Source: Rostratula benghalensis (lineage: Eukaryota; Chordata; Aves; Charadriiformes; Rostratulidae). Taken from it: 64,000 bases of DNA. This document shows positions 14,801-25,537 of the stretch, in pieces. The notes below the pieces were generated by a model. That model was not told where the DNA came from. It searched no databases and saw nothing but the letters and a program-made list of their open reading frames with translations. The DNA is taken from the NCBI GenBank assembly GCA_013399305.1, contig VXAI01000049.1, positions 3,241,450 to 3,305,449 on the forward strand. The letters run 5' to 3'. Position 1 is the stretch's first letter; every line of letters starts with the position of its first letter. The position numbers were made by a program, and so were the translations under genes.

Positions 14801-17149
14801 ATTTTGAGTTTTCTTCCTGGCCTTAAGACTAGAAAAACGTATGCTTGTTCAATTGTTAAGAGAAAGTGCCTTTCGGAAATTAAAAGGAGTGGCCATGAAA
14901 ACCGATCAGCCTAAGTGCCCAACTGTTTTGAAAGCTAAATTATTAACTTTTTATGTTTTCCAACCTAATTATCTTGTATCAACAAGGTAAAATAAGGACT
15001 CTAAATGAGAGCAAATATTTACTAGTTACATCACCTTTGTGGGTTCTGCCCACTGATCATTCCAGAACAGGTTAAAAAGGCTCAAGCTGGTTGTCTTCTC
15101 TGACAGCTGTTTCTTTTGAACTTGTAATACTGGCTTGACCTGATTCCTCCTTTGAACTCAACACAATCCTGGATTCTGAAAATCCTACAGCCTCAATGGA
15201 CAGGCAGAACCACACTTCTAGTTAATCTACTTCACTTAACCCACGTTAAAAAATCCTACAAGTCTTTATCTGGTACTGATAGCATTTGAGCATTTACACT
15301 AGTGACACAGTAGGGTTGAGTTTAACTACTTAAATGACATGTGTAATTCCTGAGCTAATTATAGTTTCTGAATATTTAGTGATTCTCAACATATTTCCTC
15401 CTCAAGAGCTTATCCAGTCTACCTTTGGAGACACATAAAGCATCCACAGTAATTTTTTCAGATCTGCTGCATATGGTACAAAGAAACATCACCCTTAGCC
15501 CAGTCTGCTTCATCTTGGGCATCCCAGTAATCATATTTGACACTGACCACTTAATTCCTACCCATCCTCTTCATTTTGTTCTCATTTTTGCAGATGCCTA
15601 TTACATCATCCCACAGTCATTTTCTTTATAGCTTGAAGGTTCATTTCACAGACAACAAATCACTTCTTATTCTATAAAAATCTTGCCCTCCTAGTTCAAT
15701 TCAGAGGAAAAAAAGAGGCAGGGGATGGGGAGGAAAGAAATGGATTTATAACTACTTTTTCATGGAACAAAATTTGGGGTTTGCTTTTCTCTCTATTGAC
15801 ATTTTATTTTGTCAAGGATGAGAAGGGAAAAAAATTGAATATCAATACCATTTTGTATGCAGACCTAAAAGCTATTTATCATTCTTAGTAAGTAGATATA
15901 ATTGATCACAATTGGTTAGCCATTCGGTAACTGCTACAAAACTGGAAGGAGTACTTGCCATACAGCAGCATTTAGAAAGAGCAAGGACTCTAGGTATGAG
16001 TAAGTAGATTTGACAAAACGTTCCTATGAAGCAACTAACAAAGGTTCTTTTGTCTGCTTATTGAGCTAAAACATGCTTAATATTGGCTGATGTTAGCACA
16101 AAAATGACCACATTTATATTGCAGTTCCTATAAACCAATTTGTTTGTCTCCTCCTTTCATTCAAACTAAGGTGCACAGTATTAAACAGTTACTTTGTTTC
16201 AGCTAAATAAACCTACTTGAACTTTATTGAAATGTGACAAATTAATTACATTAGAGAATGCATTTTATACAATATAAATTAATAAACATTCAGAAAATTT
16301 ATTAACTAAAAACACAGATTGCTTCTTTCTTTTCCTCTTCAAAAAGAAATATCTTAGTAGAGAAAATTACTTAAATAAATAACCCCACCCCACCCCCCCA
16401 CGTATAGCCAGAATGAAGATAAAGCAGCTAGCACTTGCATCTCCCTAGCATTTTAGATTTACCAAAATCCAGAACATTTTGGTCTTTGTGAAGTGCATCA
16501 TCATACGAAATTAGTAGTAAAATTTAGATACAATGGGGACATTTCCAGCCAATTGTAATAAAAGATTGCTGTTGCCAGAAAATCTACTCTAGAATTATTA
16601 GATTAGTTTTATTTTATGTTTATCAATAGATTTTTATTCTAGTGAATACCAAGACTCAGAGGTATGTGTACAAGTATAGAAATAATATTCTGATCAATTT
16701 CTGACTCTTAGAGGGACAGTTGTAGAGATATGAAGTATGAGCATTAAAGCTCAAATTTAGCATATTGATAATATATTGGCTATCAGAGAATTATGACAAA
16801 TGACCCTACTCCTCTTCTCAAATCCTACTGCAGATTAACATTTCATTCATTTTATCTCCATCTCAGTAATTGCATATCCCTCTTCCATTGTATTCATCAA
16901 CCTCATTTCACAACAACCAGTGTTGTTACTATAGTCTCTACATTGGTCAAACTGAAATTAGAATTATAAACCACTAGTTTTAAGAAATACCTCATGCACT
17001 TTGCAGCTTTTTTACCCCTTTTTCTAAAGAATGCAAATAAAAATTCTGACCTCTGTCAACTGAAAATACATTGAACAAGCATGAGGTTTGGAGAACACCT
17101 ACAGCCTAAACTATGCTAAACTCTTAACTGAAGGTGATTATATTGTATC
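11837..17149. other. No gene recognised
   Basis: This stretch lies 5' of the ABCC remnants and is where TMD1 and NBD1 exons would be expected. I saw no Walker A, signature or LLDDPLSAVD-like coding on the + strand. A C-rich tract lies at about 16382-16400 and an A-rich tract at about 14729-14760. Confidence 0.55.
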
Positions 17150-17760
17150 CTGGGCTGCATCAAAAAAAAAAAAAAAAAGGCATGGCCAACAAGTCGAGGG
17201 AGGTGATTCTGCCCATCTCTGCTGTGGCAAGACCCCACCTGGAGTACTGTGTCCAGCTCTGGACCCCTCAGCACAGAAAAGACATGGACCTGTTGGAGGG
17301 TGTCCAGAGGAGGGCCACAAAAATGACCAGAGTAATGGAGCTCCTCTGCTGTGAGGACAGGCTGAGAGAGTTGGGATTCTTTAGCCTGGAGAAGAGAAGG
17401 CTCTGAGAAGACCTCATTGTGGCCTTTCAGTACTTAAAAGCGGGCTTACAAGAAAGATGGGGACAAATGTTTTACTAGGGTCTGTTGCAATAGGACAAGG
17501 GCTAATAGTATCAAACCAAGAGAGAATAGATTCAGACTAGATTTAAAGAAGAAATTTCTTACAACAAGGGTGGTGAAAAACTGTCTCAGGTTCCCCAGGG
17601 AGGTGGTAGATGCCCCATCCTTGGAAATATTCAAAGTCAGGTTGGACATGGCTCTGAGCAACCTGATGTAGTTGAAGAAGTCCCTGTTCATTGCAGAGGA
17701 CGTTGGACTAGCTGACCTTTAAAGTTCCCTTCCAACCCAAACTGTTCTATGATTCTATAC
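17150..17760 (+). mobile_element. CR1 LINE 3' end with expanded A-run
   Basis: This is the C-terminal end of CR1 ORF2 plus its 3' UTR. Recognisable blocks are CTGGGCTGCATC, GGAGTACTGTGTCCAGCTCTGG (peptide [10 protein letters not shown]), GTCCAGAGGAGGGCCAC, GGAGAAGAGAAGGCTC and the terminal TTCTATGATTCTAT. It is 5'-truncated, as most CR1 copies are. The consensus AAAAGAAGTGTGGCC is replaced here by an A17 run (17162-17178) followed by GGCATGGCC. Confidence 0.95.
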
Positions 17761-18500
17761 AGCTTGACAAATGCGCAGGGGGCACATGGAACTTTAAATG
17801 TATCTTTTCTAGAAGAAGAGATGTAGCAACAAGACAGACATCTCAGCCATCTGAATTTTGTTACAACAACACAGAACACAGACATTAAAAATTCAAGAGA
17901 ATCATCCTCTGTAAACTTAACTTTATATTGCCTGTGAGAAAACTGCATTGTTTAGCGGAGGAAATGATACAAGTTTCTAAACTATCCAGAAATCTGAAAC
18001 AAAAGTCCAAAAGCATAAAAAAAAAGTTGACAGTTATATCAAATGGAAAGTGAGGTATTAGAAGAGGATACATTATTTCAGTCAAAATGCAGTTTTCAGA
18101 CGGTGAAACAAAACACTGTAAAAATTTACAGAGAGTACCTAACTAATACATCAGGAAATTATCACAAATGTTTCATAACTCAATACAATAAAAACGTGGC
18201 ATCTGTGTGATAGGAGAGTCTGGTATAAAGCCTATAGATCCAAGGTTTTTTCTACATAAAGTAGAAGGATTTACTATGCATGAGATGTCCTAAAATTGCT
18301 TCACACAACACCAGTCTTCAGCAGACCCATTTTCCAATTTAAAAGGGAAAAAAAATAATATAAAAAACAGTATAGAAGTGGCCCCTTCTAGTTAAGCTGC
18401 CCTGTCTTTCTCCACTCTTATCTATCATTGTATGAGTGAACATCAGTTAAGATAAAAAAATACAGAAACAGGTCTGTGATCTAAAAGGAAAACTACAACA
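17761..18500. other. No exon recognised upstream of ABCC exon A
   Basis: This interval lies between the CR1 copy and the first ABCC remnant. No match to the preceding family segment (the helix before WWLSYWL) was seen. Confidence 0.5.
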
Positions 18501-18691
18501 TATTGCATAATAAAACAAAACCCTGTTGCCCTGGAAGGTATCGCAGACAACCCTAGAACATACTTTTTGTCTATTAGTCTATGGAATTAGCAGAGTGACC
18601 ATCATCACACAAAGCACCATTACAGGGCTTATTTTTTCCAAAGGCAAAACTAAAGGCTGCTGCTATGTTACCCAATAATTTATTTTATAAG
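18501..18691 (+). pseudogene. ABCC12: ABCC pseudogene exon A: linker to first TMD2 helices
   Basis: Three successive frames give IADNPRTYF (18540-18566), then CLLVYGISRV...GLIFSK (18568-18642), then AKLKAAAMLPNNLFYK (18644-18691). These align without gaps to the ABCC11/12 stretch IADNP....FYQLVYG...GFxFTKTTLxASSxLHDxLFxK, which enters the second transmembrane domain. Frame changes fall in the T-run at about 18564-18568 (one extra base) and at 18643 (one extra G). The exon ends in AAG followed by the donor GTAAAG at 18692, in phase 0, which matches the phase of the next exon. The 5' end is uncertain: a possible degraded YWLKQ-like motif (YCIIKQ) sits at 18501-18518 and no clear acceptor was chosen. 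Confidence 0.82.
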
Positions 18692-19450
18692 GTAAAGCAA
18701 CTACCTGCTTCTTTACAGCTAGTAGAGAATACTTATTTCATATTTATCTAGATTTCCTTAACAAATGAAGGAGAAAATCAGCAACTTAAGTGAGATTCAT
18801 CCTGTCCTGAGATAAAATGTCTGTAACATGTCAGATGAACAGTCCTCTAGAAGCATGTACTTTCTTCCACTTACGGTAAAAATGGTGGCTTGGATAACAG
18901 GCTTGGATGCAGACATCTACATTAGAGGTACCTAAAGCAGATGATTTGAATCTCAGTCTTCTGCATCAGGTTTTACATTATATCACAAAAAGTAACTACC
19001 CATAAAAACCTCATAATCAGTTAATCTTCATAAAACGTCTAAAACCCTCTGACAAGGTCTCCAAGTAAAATCATTCTGTGTAACCTAAATGTATAACAGC
19101 ACCTCCCATCTGCTTTAAATTAGGTTGCTATTATTCATGCACAAGTCACAGAACTGAGTGGAGATAGTTTTTGCTATGAAATCATTGCACCTTTGATATG
19201 CTGACTCTCATGCTTTTATTTTGGGTTTTGCTTTACTTAAGAAAACAGAAAGACTTGAAGAAATTTATTTTCCTTTCAAAAGCTGCTTTATAAATGCTGA
19301 TGTTGTAAAAACTGTAATAACATTGCTTGCTACCCCTATAATTTTAATCTTAGCCAAGATTAAAGCTATTGTATATGTTACTACATAAACTCTAACTACA
19401 GTAAAAGACAAAGACTATAATCTGATTTTGCTCTTTCCCTTTATTCACAG

Positions 19451-19677
19451 ATTTTACAGAGTCCAATGAGTTTCTTTGATACAACTCCCACTGGCAGGCT
19501 AATGAAGCTTTTTTCTAAGAATATGGATGACTTGGATGTGAGCCTTCCATTTCATGCTGTGATTTTTTTTCAGCAGATTCAAGTCTTCTTTATTTTAGTC
19601 AAAATAGCTTGTTTTTCTTTTTCCACTATTTGCAGTTGCTATCACCTATTATTTTGGGGGATTTTTTCTTCTTTGAA
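19451..19677 (+). pseudogene. ABCC12: ABCC pseudogene exon B: FFDTTPTGR coupling segment and TMD2 helices (still open)
   Basis: This 227-bp exon is bounded by a pyrimidine-rich acceptor (TTTATTCACAG, ending 19450) and a consensus donor GTAAGT at 19678. It translates without a stop from ILQSPMSFFDTTPTGRL through FSKNMDDLDVSLPFHA into a hydrophobic stretch ending GIFSSLK. SPMSFFDTTPTGR is the hallmark of the ABCC cytoplasmic coupling region, and LPFHA...FFQQ with the following helix is collinear residue for residue with human ABCC12 up to QELK in the next exon. Signs of relaxed constraint are the family NRFSKDMDE reading KLFSKNMDD and the conserved Arg of DVRLPF being Ser. The exon starts in phase 0 and ends two bases into a codon. 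This is the best-preserved part of the locus, and alone it could be mistaken for a live exon. Confidence 0.96.
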
Positions 19678-21054
19678 GTAAGTTGATGCACTATTCCTTC
19701 AAGATATTTTAAGTGATTTGATTTGAATTATCCTTTTTTGTCCGACCTACAGAAATTTACAATGTATGCTTTTATATTTTATTCTTAAACCTAAATTCTG
19801 CAGATTCTTTTGTTAAGACTTATCAGTGGCTGAGCACTGCAGAACCAAGTATCTTAAATAGCAAGCACGTCCAGCATGGCAAGCTGTCAATTATTCTCTG
19901 CTTTTTGTATTAAGGGCTGCATTCATACTTTGGCTAAACTATTTTTTCTTAATGTAGCCAAGTCACTTCATCTGTGCAAAGTGTGATTACAGAAGTACAC
20001 ATCAACCACTACTGCCTGCTCACCCAGAATCCTACAGCTGGCAACAAAGATCCAGAAATAGGCCAGGTTAGCAGGAACTGTGAATTGAAGCGGCTGGAAA
20101 TTCACTACTGTAGCACATGATAGAGAGTATCCAGCAATGTAAGAATTTAGAACTTTGAAAGGTACTTTCACACATTCAGCCACTACTCCAGAGACCTAAG
20201 GATTTTTCTGAAAGATATATGCTTGATTAAATGTGCTTTTATTCTTGAAGCTTCTCTCCCTTTCTGACAATATTTTCACTGTTTCTCTTACATGTTTTGT
20301 CATACTTCAATATTCATAATGTATCACTGCTGAAAGGACACAAAATAAGAGAGATTTTGCAAGGGTAAGGATCTTGCATTATTTTGTTACTAATGCATTG
20401 TGATTACTGAAATGCAACAGGAGATTCTGAATATGAAAATATGTATTAGTAACATTTTTCTATTCTAAAACCTTCAGGGAGAACCCAAGTAGAACGAAGG
20501 TACAGAAATAGGAAGTGTGGACAGTTTTCAACTGACTAATGATCCAAGATAACCTGAGGGGAACTAATTAACTAATTCAAATACTGGTAGCTACTCCATT
20601 AAACTGGCTTTTAAAGGTGTCTTTAAGCTAGACTCCTAAAACAGGTATTTGTTGAAACTGCAAGCCAGAACACTATCCTAACTTTCTACTACTATGCCAA
20701 ACCTAGATACAACTGCTGTGACTCCAGTCAGGAAAGGTGAGTACTAATTTCTTGTAAGTTTCTGAGGTTGCAAAATATTTTAAGAGTGGAGTGACAGTCT
20801 CAATTTTCTCTAAACCGAAAGCAGGACTCAGCTAAGAAAAAGCAAAGCAGAGGCTGGAAGAATTACATGGAGTTCCACATTCTAGGGACACTCAGGCAAA
20901 ATTACACAGCACAAATCATCTCAGCGCTGTCCGTGTACACACAATGCAATGGTTCAATTCAAATCACCTGCATGGGGCAGTCTTGTTACCAAATTATTAA
21001 ACTGTGGTTTACTGGCACATGGAACTAGTACATTGTATTTCTATCATGTTGCAG

Positions 21055-21175
21055 ATTTTTTCTGAGAAATATCCAAGAATTAAAAGAATGAAAAGTATCA
21101 GCAGGTCACTACTACACATAATAATCTCCTCTGTGCAATTCATGCTAACAACAGAAAGGATGACTTTATCAACCA
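21055..21175 (+). pseudogene. ABCC12: ABCC pseudogene exon C: QELKR..SISRS / IHA segment, two frameshifting deletions
   Basis: The acceptor is TTGCAG, ending 21054, and the donor is GTAAGA at 21176. FFLRNIQELK (21056-21085) matches the ABCC12 RIFHRGVQELK region. One A is then missing from the run at 21082-21085, and the match continues in another frame as RMKSISRSLLHIIISSVQ (family: KRVENISRSPWFSHITSSVQ). After 21137 the family GLGI residues are absent and the match resumes in the third frame as IHANNRKDDFINQ (family IHAY.KK...I). About 13 bases are lost there. The two deletions restore to a 135-bp exon with phase 2 at both ends, as required by its neighbours. The uncorrected frame meets TGA at 21089. 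Confidence 0.93.
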
Positions 21176-22248
21176 GTAAGACAAATGTAATTGAACATTT
21201 GTTTCATTTTCGTTTTAACTTAGATAGGTAACACTGCCTTGAAATTCAGCTGATTGTGGATATTGTAATCTGATATCCCCACTGACTTTGATGAAATCTC
21301 AACAGGGTGATAAAAGAATGTTTCCATCAAAGTTCCCACGCTACACAAGCAGCAAAGGTCCTATAGCTTCTTATTCTTAGAAAAAGAGCAGCCGCAGGAA
21401 TGTTCCAGTTCCTACTACAAGCCCTCAAAAGAATTTAACAAACACCATTAAATCCAATCTCACTGTGCCAGTTTTTAAACATAGCACACACATTTACACA
21501 TGGGTTTTAAGCAATCTCCAGAACCCTTTTAAGGAGACACATACCAATGACTCCCAGTAGTGGCTTCTTAAAGCAACAGATATTGCTGTCTGTAACCTCA
21601 AGGGAGCCGTCTCAAAGGGAGCAAGCAGGTTTGTCATCTGCCCAGAACCCAGCACATAAGGGAGTAGAGACTGCATTTGTTTAAACTAGTAACCAGTGAT
21701 CCATTAGGAATACTCATCTAACAGGATTCTAAACACTGAGACGTCAACATAGTCAAGGTATGCTGTGCAGACCAGAGGTGCTCACATTGCTCTACAGAAA
21801 TGTTAAGTAGGATAGTCTGCATCCACACAAAGGTCTGACTCTCAGGAACAAGGAAAGGGCCCTGAACTACATGATTACAGTTAGCTGTAGTCCCTTTATA
21901 CCTGTAAAATCTCCAATCAGTACACACTTTGGCCCTCTGAGGACTGTGGATCCTATCCAAATACATTGAAGACATTATATGCACTTTTGTCAGTGTAAGT
22001 GAAATTTATAGACACCTATCACAATTTTAGCAAGAAGGGATTGTTCTCAAATTTATAATCTCTGGAGTTCCTTGGCTAACCCTTTGTCTAATATGTATAC
22101 AGAGATAAAAATAAGTTACATACATAATTCTCTTTTCTACATTTGAACAGATTTCACTTCAGTACACATATGGAAAATGAAAATTTACCTGCTTCCGGTA
22201 AAAACTATTTTACATGAGACTGAGTGTTCACTTTCATGTTCATTTCAG

Positions 22249-22427
22249 GTTAAAAAAGTTAACTAATGAAAATGCCAAACACATACTGTTATTCAACTCT
22301 GTATTATTCCAGTTTGGTAGAACACTCACCCTCATCAGCTTTGTCACTTGGATTGTGGCATTAGAATTTGAGCTTTCCAGTCGCAAGTGTTGCATCAAAA
22401 TCTTTGACATTACCTTATATCATCCAG
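22249..22427 (+). pseudogene. ABCC12: ABCC pseudogene exon D: TMD2 distal helices, frameshift and lost donor
   Basis: The acceptor TTCATTTCAG ends at 22248. Joined to the last two bases of exon C, the exon reads LKKLTNENAKHILLFNSVLF then FGRTLTLISFVTWIVALEFE, matching the ABCC11/12 stretch FK.L.DEN..HLL.FN.ALRW...R.D...N..T..VAL. Around 22379 the frame shifts (one extra base, or two lost), and the match resumes at 22380 as VASVASKSLTLPYIIQ (ABCC12: STSSKGLSLSYIIQ). The exon should end after CAG at 22427 in phase 0, which fits exon E. The expected donor GT reads AT (ATACAA from 22428), so the splice site is probably dead. ALRWFA has become VLFQFG, so the conserved RW is gone. Confidence 0.94.
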
Positions 22428-23570
22428 ATACAACAAATTATTCACAGGTTAACCACATGAAATTATGTTGTTATATATTGTTGCTCTTCATCTAGCCACT
22501 GTTTATACCACACCGTTCAAGATTTAAATTCTCTTGGGCCGTAAAATCTGTACTTTGGAAAGAGCTCTTGTATAAGACAAAGCTATAAATGTAGCTATCT
22601 ATATGCCATTGTTACTGAATACGTATTTCATTTCATATTAATGCCCTTCTATAGCTTTTTAAACTCACTGGTAGTACCTTTTTAAAATAAGATTGGAAGT
22701 ATTTTCTTAAGGGTAAAGCAGACACTGTATTTTCTTTCTGTATCACATTCAGCACAGGATGCCCCAAATCTGATCACTTTTTGTGCACCGTTAAATAAAT
22801 ATTAAAAAAATAGTATCAGTTCTAAACATGGGTGTTTAGACTACGTAAACATAACTCAGGTTTTTTTTGAATGCATAACAAAAAACAATGGACCTCAGTT
22901 TGCTTCATTGCATAATGGGAATTAGAATTCGTTTCTTCATAATGAATAGAAGTGTATTATTCTTGTCTTATCATCATCATATAGTCTTGTATTAGTCCTT
23001 CAGTTTGGATTATGTTTTTTGAATAACTTTTCAGTCTGCAAATATATGAAATCATAATAAAACCCTGATGGGCAATAAGCATTTTTTTCTCCTCAGTCTT
23101 CCTTCTATTTATATTTAAAATTCAAGTATCTACTAAAATATAGCGTAGAGAAACAAACACACTATAGTACCATTACTACTTGATTGTTAGCTTTGTTACA
23201 ATATATACATTTCACACTAAATATGCTGTTTATTGCATTTTATTAACCATGCAGTATCTCCTAAAAGTAAGAAGAGAGGCTAGAAAAACACAGGATTTCA
23301 CATCAAACTGTGAAAGATATTTTTCTAGCTCCTGCAGCTTGGCACTCTCCACAGGCAGTTCTAATAGCTTGGAAATTGCCTCAGGGCCTATCACTGAATT
23401 CTGTTGTTGATGAGCTTTTATATTGCTTCATTCTTAAGCAGCCTTTTACTTTGATGAGTCACTTTTCTGTCCTCAACAGAGCTATTACAGATAAAAATGA
23501 ACAAAAGGTGATTTTCTGATAATTATATCAGGGTTTGGTTTTGTTTTTTTTTTTTCTGGTCAAATTACAG

Positions 23571-23658
23571 CTGAGTGGACTTCTTAGGGTGTGTGACAGA
23601 ACAAGAACTGAGAGACTCAAAATGTACTACAGATGAAGACTCAATGGAGCATTCCTTG
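23571..23658 (+). pseudogene. ABCC12: ABCC pseudogene exon E: LSGLLQVCVRTGTET segment
   Basis: After a long T-tract and CAAATTACAG (ending 23570) the sequence reads LSGLLRVCDRTRTE in phase 0, against LSGLLQVCVRTGTET in ABCC12. This is the end of TMD2 before NBD2. The frame then breaks near 23612: read one or two bases over, ETQ and K.TTDE resemble ETQAKFTSVE. Left uncorrected, it meets TGA at 23634. A possible donor is GTACTA at 23659, giving an exon of about 88 bp; the intact exon is expected to be about 90. The 3' boundary is tentative. Confidence 0.85.
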
Positions 23659-24588
23659 GTACTACTTGCAAACATGGCAGCAAGACCACATTTTTTACTG
23701 GTATTTTAAGTTCTGTTAAAACATAATAGCATTATTAAAGACACTGTGCATGCGTTAAATAATATACTCCACGCCTCATTTCTGAAACGTATTCCTCAGA
23801 CCCCAAAACATTGAGTCACATATTTAGGTGTTGTATACTCCATATGTGTTAATAAATAATGCTGAGAAAAAAAGGAGTATTAACATGTGACCACATGTGT
23901 AGTATGTAAATAGATTTTTAATGTCTCAGTCCACACAATTAGATCCAACTTTGTTATTGCTATGCAACATCTCCTTATGCCATGTAAACGTATCCAGAGG
24001 GACAGCAGTCCAGCAGCTTCATCTTTAATTATCCACAAACCACAAAGAATGTTGCCTATTCAGCAAGTAATGAAAATATTACCCTCACACATTGGTATTT
24101 TTTGTCCATTTACGGTTCAATAGACATCACAGGGTAAATGAAGCTTTATTTTCTTTAATTAATAAAAAAGTTTAAGAACTTGTGCGTTTTCAGACATTTC
24201 TACACCCTTTACGAGTTGCGAAACTGTCTAGATGGCTCAGTCTACTGTACATGAATTTAATCTTGTAAATTGTCCAATTAACTATGCAAGCTATATTTTT
24301 ATATTTTTCCTCTAATATATTAATGCTCCTTTCTTAAAATTACAAACTTCCTGAGCAGTGTTCATAAAATTTCAAAGAATATCCTCATTTTAAATTACTG
24401 GTGCACTTACTAACAAGTTTAATGAAGAGTAAAGTAGCATGAACGAATCTCAGGCACCTTAAAAATCATACATTCCTCTCTCACAAACTCCAAATGATGG
24501 ATGTGTCATGTGTCACAGTGATAGGATGGCAGAGATGTAACTGTTAGCATCTTGCTGGCATGCCTATTATAGTTTACTTGATTCACAG

Positions 24589-24841
24589 AAAACAGAGCAC
24601 ACATATTCAGAGGTCTGCCAAAGTAGATGCCCATCCAACTCAGGGGAGGCATCCACTACAAGTAACTATTGAAAACTTCATTCCATGTTTTAGTTCCTGT
24701 ACGGGTAGTGCTGTTCCAACCAGTAGAACCAACTGCTGGCACTATCCTAATAGACAATATGAACAGCTGCACAACTAGTTTGAGAGACTGAAGGGCAGAA
24801 TTTTTTGTCATTCGAGACAACATTCTGTTCATATGTACAAG
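24589..24841 (+). pseudogene. ABCC12: ABCC pseudogene exon F: NBD2 with deleted Walker A and premature stop
   Basis: The acceptor GATTCACAG ends at 24588. An initial stretch ending CPSNSGEA resembles the linker CP..WP..GEI. Further on, CTGS (24698-24709) matches the RTGS of Walker A. The sequence then jumps at 24710/24711 to LFQPVEPTAGTILIDNMNSC, matching ALFRLVEPASGTIFIDEVDIC, so about 23 bases coding the family GKSSLGMA are missing and the catalytic Lys is lost. The match runs on through SLRD, an in-frame TGA (24789-24791) where the family has Leu, and VIRDNILFICT (family VIPQDPVLFVGT, Q-loop region). A donor GTAGAT follows at 24842. The segment between GE and the nucleotide-binding loop is also shortened. 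Confidence 0.88.
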
Positions 24842-25129
24842 GTAGATGTTTTTATGATTAAACCCTCTCATTCTTTTCCCCCAAACAGATATAAAATTGT
24901 AATGCAATATTTTTAGCTTATACTGAAATTTGTACTGTTATTTTAGAAGCTTAAAGCCCTGAGATCCAGGTCCTGTTTTGTTTCTAGTAATAGCTCATCT
25001 CACACTGAGAACCAAACTCCATTACGTGGTTCTAAGATGAAACTGTAGGCTGTATGCAGTCTGTAAGACTGTATGCAGCAGCAAACAACTAAAGCACATA
25101 GAAGGTTGGAGGAGGGAAGTACTAATTCT

Positions 25130-25226
25130 CATTACAGATGAGAGACAGGGACAGATCAAGTGACCTGGTCAAGACAAAGCTGGAAACTGAACCCAAACCT
25201 CACGATCACTTGCCTAGGCATCCACA
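25130..25226 (+). repeat. MIR-like ancient SINE fragment
   Basis: The sequence CATTACAGATGAGAGACAGG, then the AGTGACCTGGTCAAG and AAACTGAACCCAAACCTC blocks, follows the order of the MIR (CORE-SINE) consensus: tttacagatgaggaaactgagg, aagtgacttgcccaagg, and ggattcgaacccaggtct. MIR-type elements are rare and very old in birds. The copy lies between NBD2 exon F and the putative exon G of the ABCC pseudogene. The match was made by eye. Confidence 0.6.
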
Positions 25227-25537
25227 AGACATGAAATTTTTGAGGACTATACAAAGCAATAAAGAACTATTTCAAACTATTTGAAATATCTTCCTTTCTA
25301 GAGCAAAACTATTTTTTAAGCTATGGATGAGTGAACCATTTAAAACAAAAAAAAATCTCTCTTCGGTAGAAAATGTGTCACCATGTACTACAAAAAACTG
25401 GGTTGAATAGATGTTCTTTCAAGCTGAGTTCTTAAGTTGTCTCTAGCAGCTTTTTTCCCCCCATTATGATGGATGCTTACGCTGTACTAGCCTATCCAAA
25501 ACGTTACTCTAGCATAACCTTTGGCCTTTCTTTTCAG

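Noticed and set aside
17088..17406. Overlapping open frames of 88-90 codons
   Set aside because: They lie in the CR1 copy; the peptide [10 protein letters not shown] is the CR1 reverse-transcriptase C-terminus.
23325..23390. SLALSTGSSNSLEI resembling the LLC.ARALLRNSKI region
   Set aside because: It lies before the TMD2 exon E, out of order, with few identical residues.
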